Source: Runella rosea (GTDB taxonomy: Bacteria; Bacteroidota; Bacteroidia; Cytophagales; Spirosomataceae). From it: a DNA stretch of 64,000 nucleotides. Under the pieces are notes generated by a model that saw only the letters and a list, made by a program, of their open reading frames with translations, was not told where the DNA came from and made no database searches. Shown here piece by piece: positions 62,609 to 64,000 of this stretch (position 1 is the stretch's first letter; each line of letters starts with the position of its first letter). The position numbers and the translations under genes are program-made. The stretch covers positions 2,790,001-2,854,000 of the forward strand of contig NZ_CP030850.1 in assembly GCF_003325355.1 (NCBI RefSeq). Reading direction: 5' to 3'.

Positions 62609-64000
62609 TTACTTCAACGCATCCCATTCTTCTCGGGTAGCTTTGGATTTCTGGTATTCCATCAGACATACCCACTTGTCGCCTTGCTTTACCAACAATG
62701 CTTCTAAATGGGTATAGCTCTCGGCAATGAGCTTGCCCGTGCTATCGTGGGAGGTGAAATAAAAAATCCCCGTTTCGTGTGCCGTCGTTTCGTCACCTAT
62801 TCTTTGTGAAAACCGAAACGAGACATTGTCCATCTGCTTACCTTGTTTGGTATCAAGAAACCCCTGTTTCCAGCGAGCAAGGGCAGAAGTCATAGATACT
62901 GAATACTTATTTTGTCCTGAGGTAGTCACTAAGACCGCATTTTCGTGGCAAGTGGCTTTGTAGCCTTCAAAATCACCTTCTTTCACTGTTCGGGATATCT
63001 GAGACCAATAGCTTTTATCTATCTCAGCTATGCGAGTCAGATCTGCTGCTGATTGACTTATTGCTTTTGTTGGCTCGCCAACGCCCATTTTCGCCAACAT
63101 ATCCACGGCATTGGTATTGGCGGGATTGAGTTCAAGTGATTTTTTGTAGTTGACGATGGCGGCTTCTTTTTGTCCATCTTTCATCAATGCCTCGGCGTAG
63201 CTGTCATAAGCATTAAAAGATTTGGGGAACTCATCTACGTTTATTTTAAAGACAGCAAGTGCTTCTGCTTTTTTACCTGCCTCAAAGTAGTTAATTCCAA
63301 GTTTATTGATGGCGTTCCCATCAAATTCATAAGATGCTTTGTCCTTTTTCAATTCATCATAGACTTTCAATGCGGCGTCTAAACCCTTTGTTTCCAGGGT
63401 TTCTTTAATAACTGCTACGGCTGATTTTTTGACTGCTATCAACTTAGCTGTTGAGTTGAGTAAACGAAAGCCAATGTCATCGGCCCCCTTATCGGAGTTT
63501 GTCAGTACCACTACGCCTTTGCCCGTTTCTTTCACAAATCCAGCGAAGGTGCGGTAGCCGCCCGTACCGCCATTGTGCCAAATGACATCGCCCTCGGTGC
63601 CTTTTGAGATATGCCAACCGAGGCCAACCCGAGTGCCACTGCCCGCTTTATCATGACGAACTTGATGCGTCAGTTGCATAGCTGGGTATAGTTCACTTTT
63701 TTGAAGTCCCATATTGGCGGCAACATAACGCAACATGTTGTGAAGAGAACTTCGGATTGCTCCCGCACCTGCCAGCGTGGGAATGTCCCAATTGGACACC
63801 TGAACGCCGTTGCTGTGGCCCATGGCCAGATTTTGCTTCATTTGTTGGTCAAAGGTGATTTTGGTTGTTTTCATGCCCAACGGCGAGGCAATTTTGCTGA
63901 CCATCAACTTTTCATAAGATGTTCCTGCTTTGAGGGAAAGAATATGCCCCAGCAAACCTGCCGCCAAATTGGAATATTCATACGCCGAGCCTATGTCTCG
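62609..64000 (-). CDS. Serine hydrolase (beta-lactamase family) with TPR and NTF2-like C-terminus, 5' end cut
   Basis: The frame is open to the right edge, so the N-terminus is missing (464 codons visible). It starts at GSAYEYSN, the Y-S-N motif of class C beta-lactamase-like/penicillin-binding serine hydrolases. The nucleophile SxxK motif lies outside the window. HNGGTGGYRTFAGFV matches the H/KxG triad block. After about residue 190 come TPR-like helices (AIVNYKKSLELNPANTNAVDML), then a SnoaL/DUF4440-like domain to the end (ISRTVKEGDFEGYKATCHENAV). Such fusions are seen in Bacteroidota. Esterase or peptidase activity is inference. Confidence 0.87.
   Translation of the reverse strand, partial: RDIGSAYEYSNLAAGLLGHILSLKAGTSYEKLMVSKIASPLGMKTTKITFDQQMKQNLAMGHSNGVQVSNWDIPTLAGAGAIRSSLHNMLRYVAANMGLQKSELYPAMQLTHQVRHDKAGSGTRVGLGWHISKGTEGDVIWHNGGTGGYRTFAGFVKETGKGVVVLTNSDKGADDIGFRLLNSTAKLIAVKKSAVAVIKETLETKGLDAALKVYDELKKDKASYEFDGNAINKLGINYFEAGKKAEALAVFKINVDEFPKSFNAYDSYAEALMKDGQKEAAIVNYKKSLELNPANTNAVDMLAKMGVGEPTKAISQSAADLTRIAEIDKSYWSQISRTVKEGDFEGYKATCHENAVLVTTSGQNKYSVSMTSALARWKQGFLDTKQGKQMDNVSFRFSQRIGDETTAHETGIFYFTSHDSTGKLIAESYTHLEALLVKQGDKWVCLMEYQKSKATREEWDALK

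Noticed and set aside
1..64000. tRNA, rRNA or riboswitch genes
   Set aside because: No cloverleaf, rRNA or known riboswitch signature was recognisable by eye; a covariance-model scan would be needed to exclude small ones.

Overview
The window comes from a member of the Bacteroidota, most likely a Cytophagales bacterium of the Runella/Spirosoma/Dyadobacter type (inference). The evidence is a type IX secretion (T9SS) C-terminal sorting domain, PafA-type phosphatase, DUF4838, PL8 and GH20/GH2 enzymes, a FucP-like MFS sugar porter, many signal peptides and lipoboxes, and a TAnnTTTG-type -7 box. It holds about 62 protein genes and no rRNA or tRNA that I could see. Most products are exported, so the region looks like an outer-surface and periplasmic scavenging toolkit.

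Layout. 1-7021: an SSS sugar/acid symporter, then an HpcH/HpaI aldolase, a Gfo/Idh/MocA oxidoreductase, a PafA-like phosphatase and a purple-acid-phosphatase-like enzyme. 7022-10456: an AT-richer accessory island. It carries three same-strand genes, each bounded by related attC-like imperfect palindromes, followed by a 103-bp-period hairpin repeat. This is the most unusual part of the window and looks like an integron-like cassette array with no integrase in sight. 10457-12701: a DUF808 membrane protein, two small related membrane proteins and a Gln-rich disordered protein. 12753-19147 (minus): two metallophosphoesterases, a secreted GH-like protein of unknown activity and an HGSNAT/NagX-like membrane acetyltransferase. 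19246-25521 (plus): GH20 hexosaminidase, ROK sugar kinase, MFS porter and XylR/AraC-type regulator, which together read as an amino-sugar utilisation block. 25604-34896: an esterase, an ELWxxDGTxxGT-repeat protein, a propeller lipoprotein, an ArsR-AHSA1-DUF4256 operon with readable operators, and a membrane protein. 35113-45340: DegT aminotransferase, GH2 exo-glucosaminidase-like lipoprotein, DUF4838 protein, a second member of the unknown GH-like family and a DHDPS-family lyase/aldolase.

45341-47500 is a small accessory patch with a nucleotidyltransferase pair, an antitoxin with a truncated ParE-type toxin, and an unknown secreted protein. Three copies of one terminator-bearing repeat lie in it. 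47498-62577 (mostly minus) carries a PL8 lyase, a T9SS-sorted zinc protease, a TPR protein, a P1 peptidase, a zinc-peptidase lipoprotein, a peptidyl-arginine-deiminase-like lipoprotein, a DUF3500 protein, a molybdopterin oxidoreductase and a WG-repeat lipoprotein. The window ends inside a serine hydrolase with TPR and NTF2-like parts.

How the genes may work together (inference): exo-acting GH2, GH20, PL8 and the GH-like proteins release amino sugars and uronic sugars outside the inner membrane. The NagX-like acetyltransferase could N-acetylate glucosamine at the membrane, the MFS porter could import the sugar, and the ROK kinase could phosphorylate it under the XylR-like regulator. Four secreted phosphatases within 18 kb suggest phosphate or phospho-sugar scavenging alongside.
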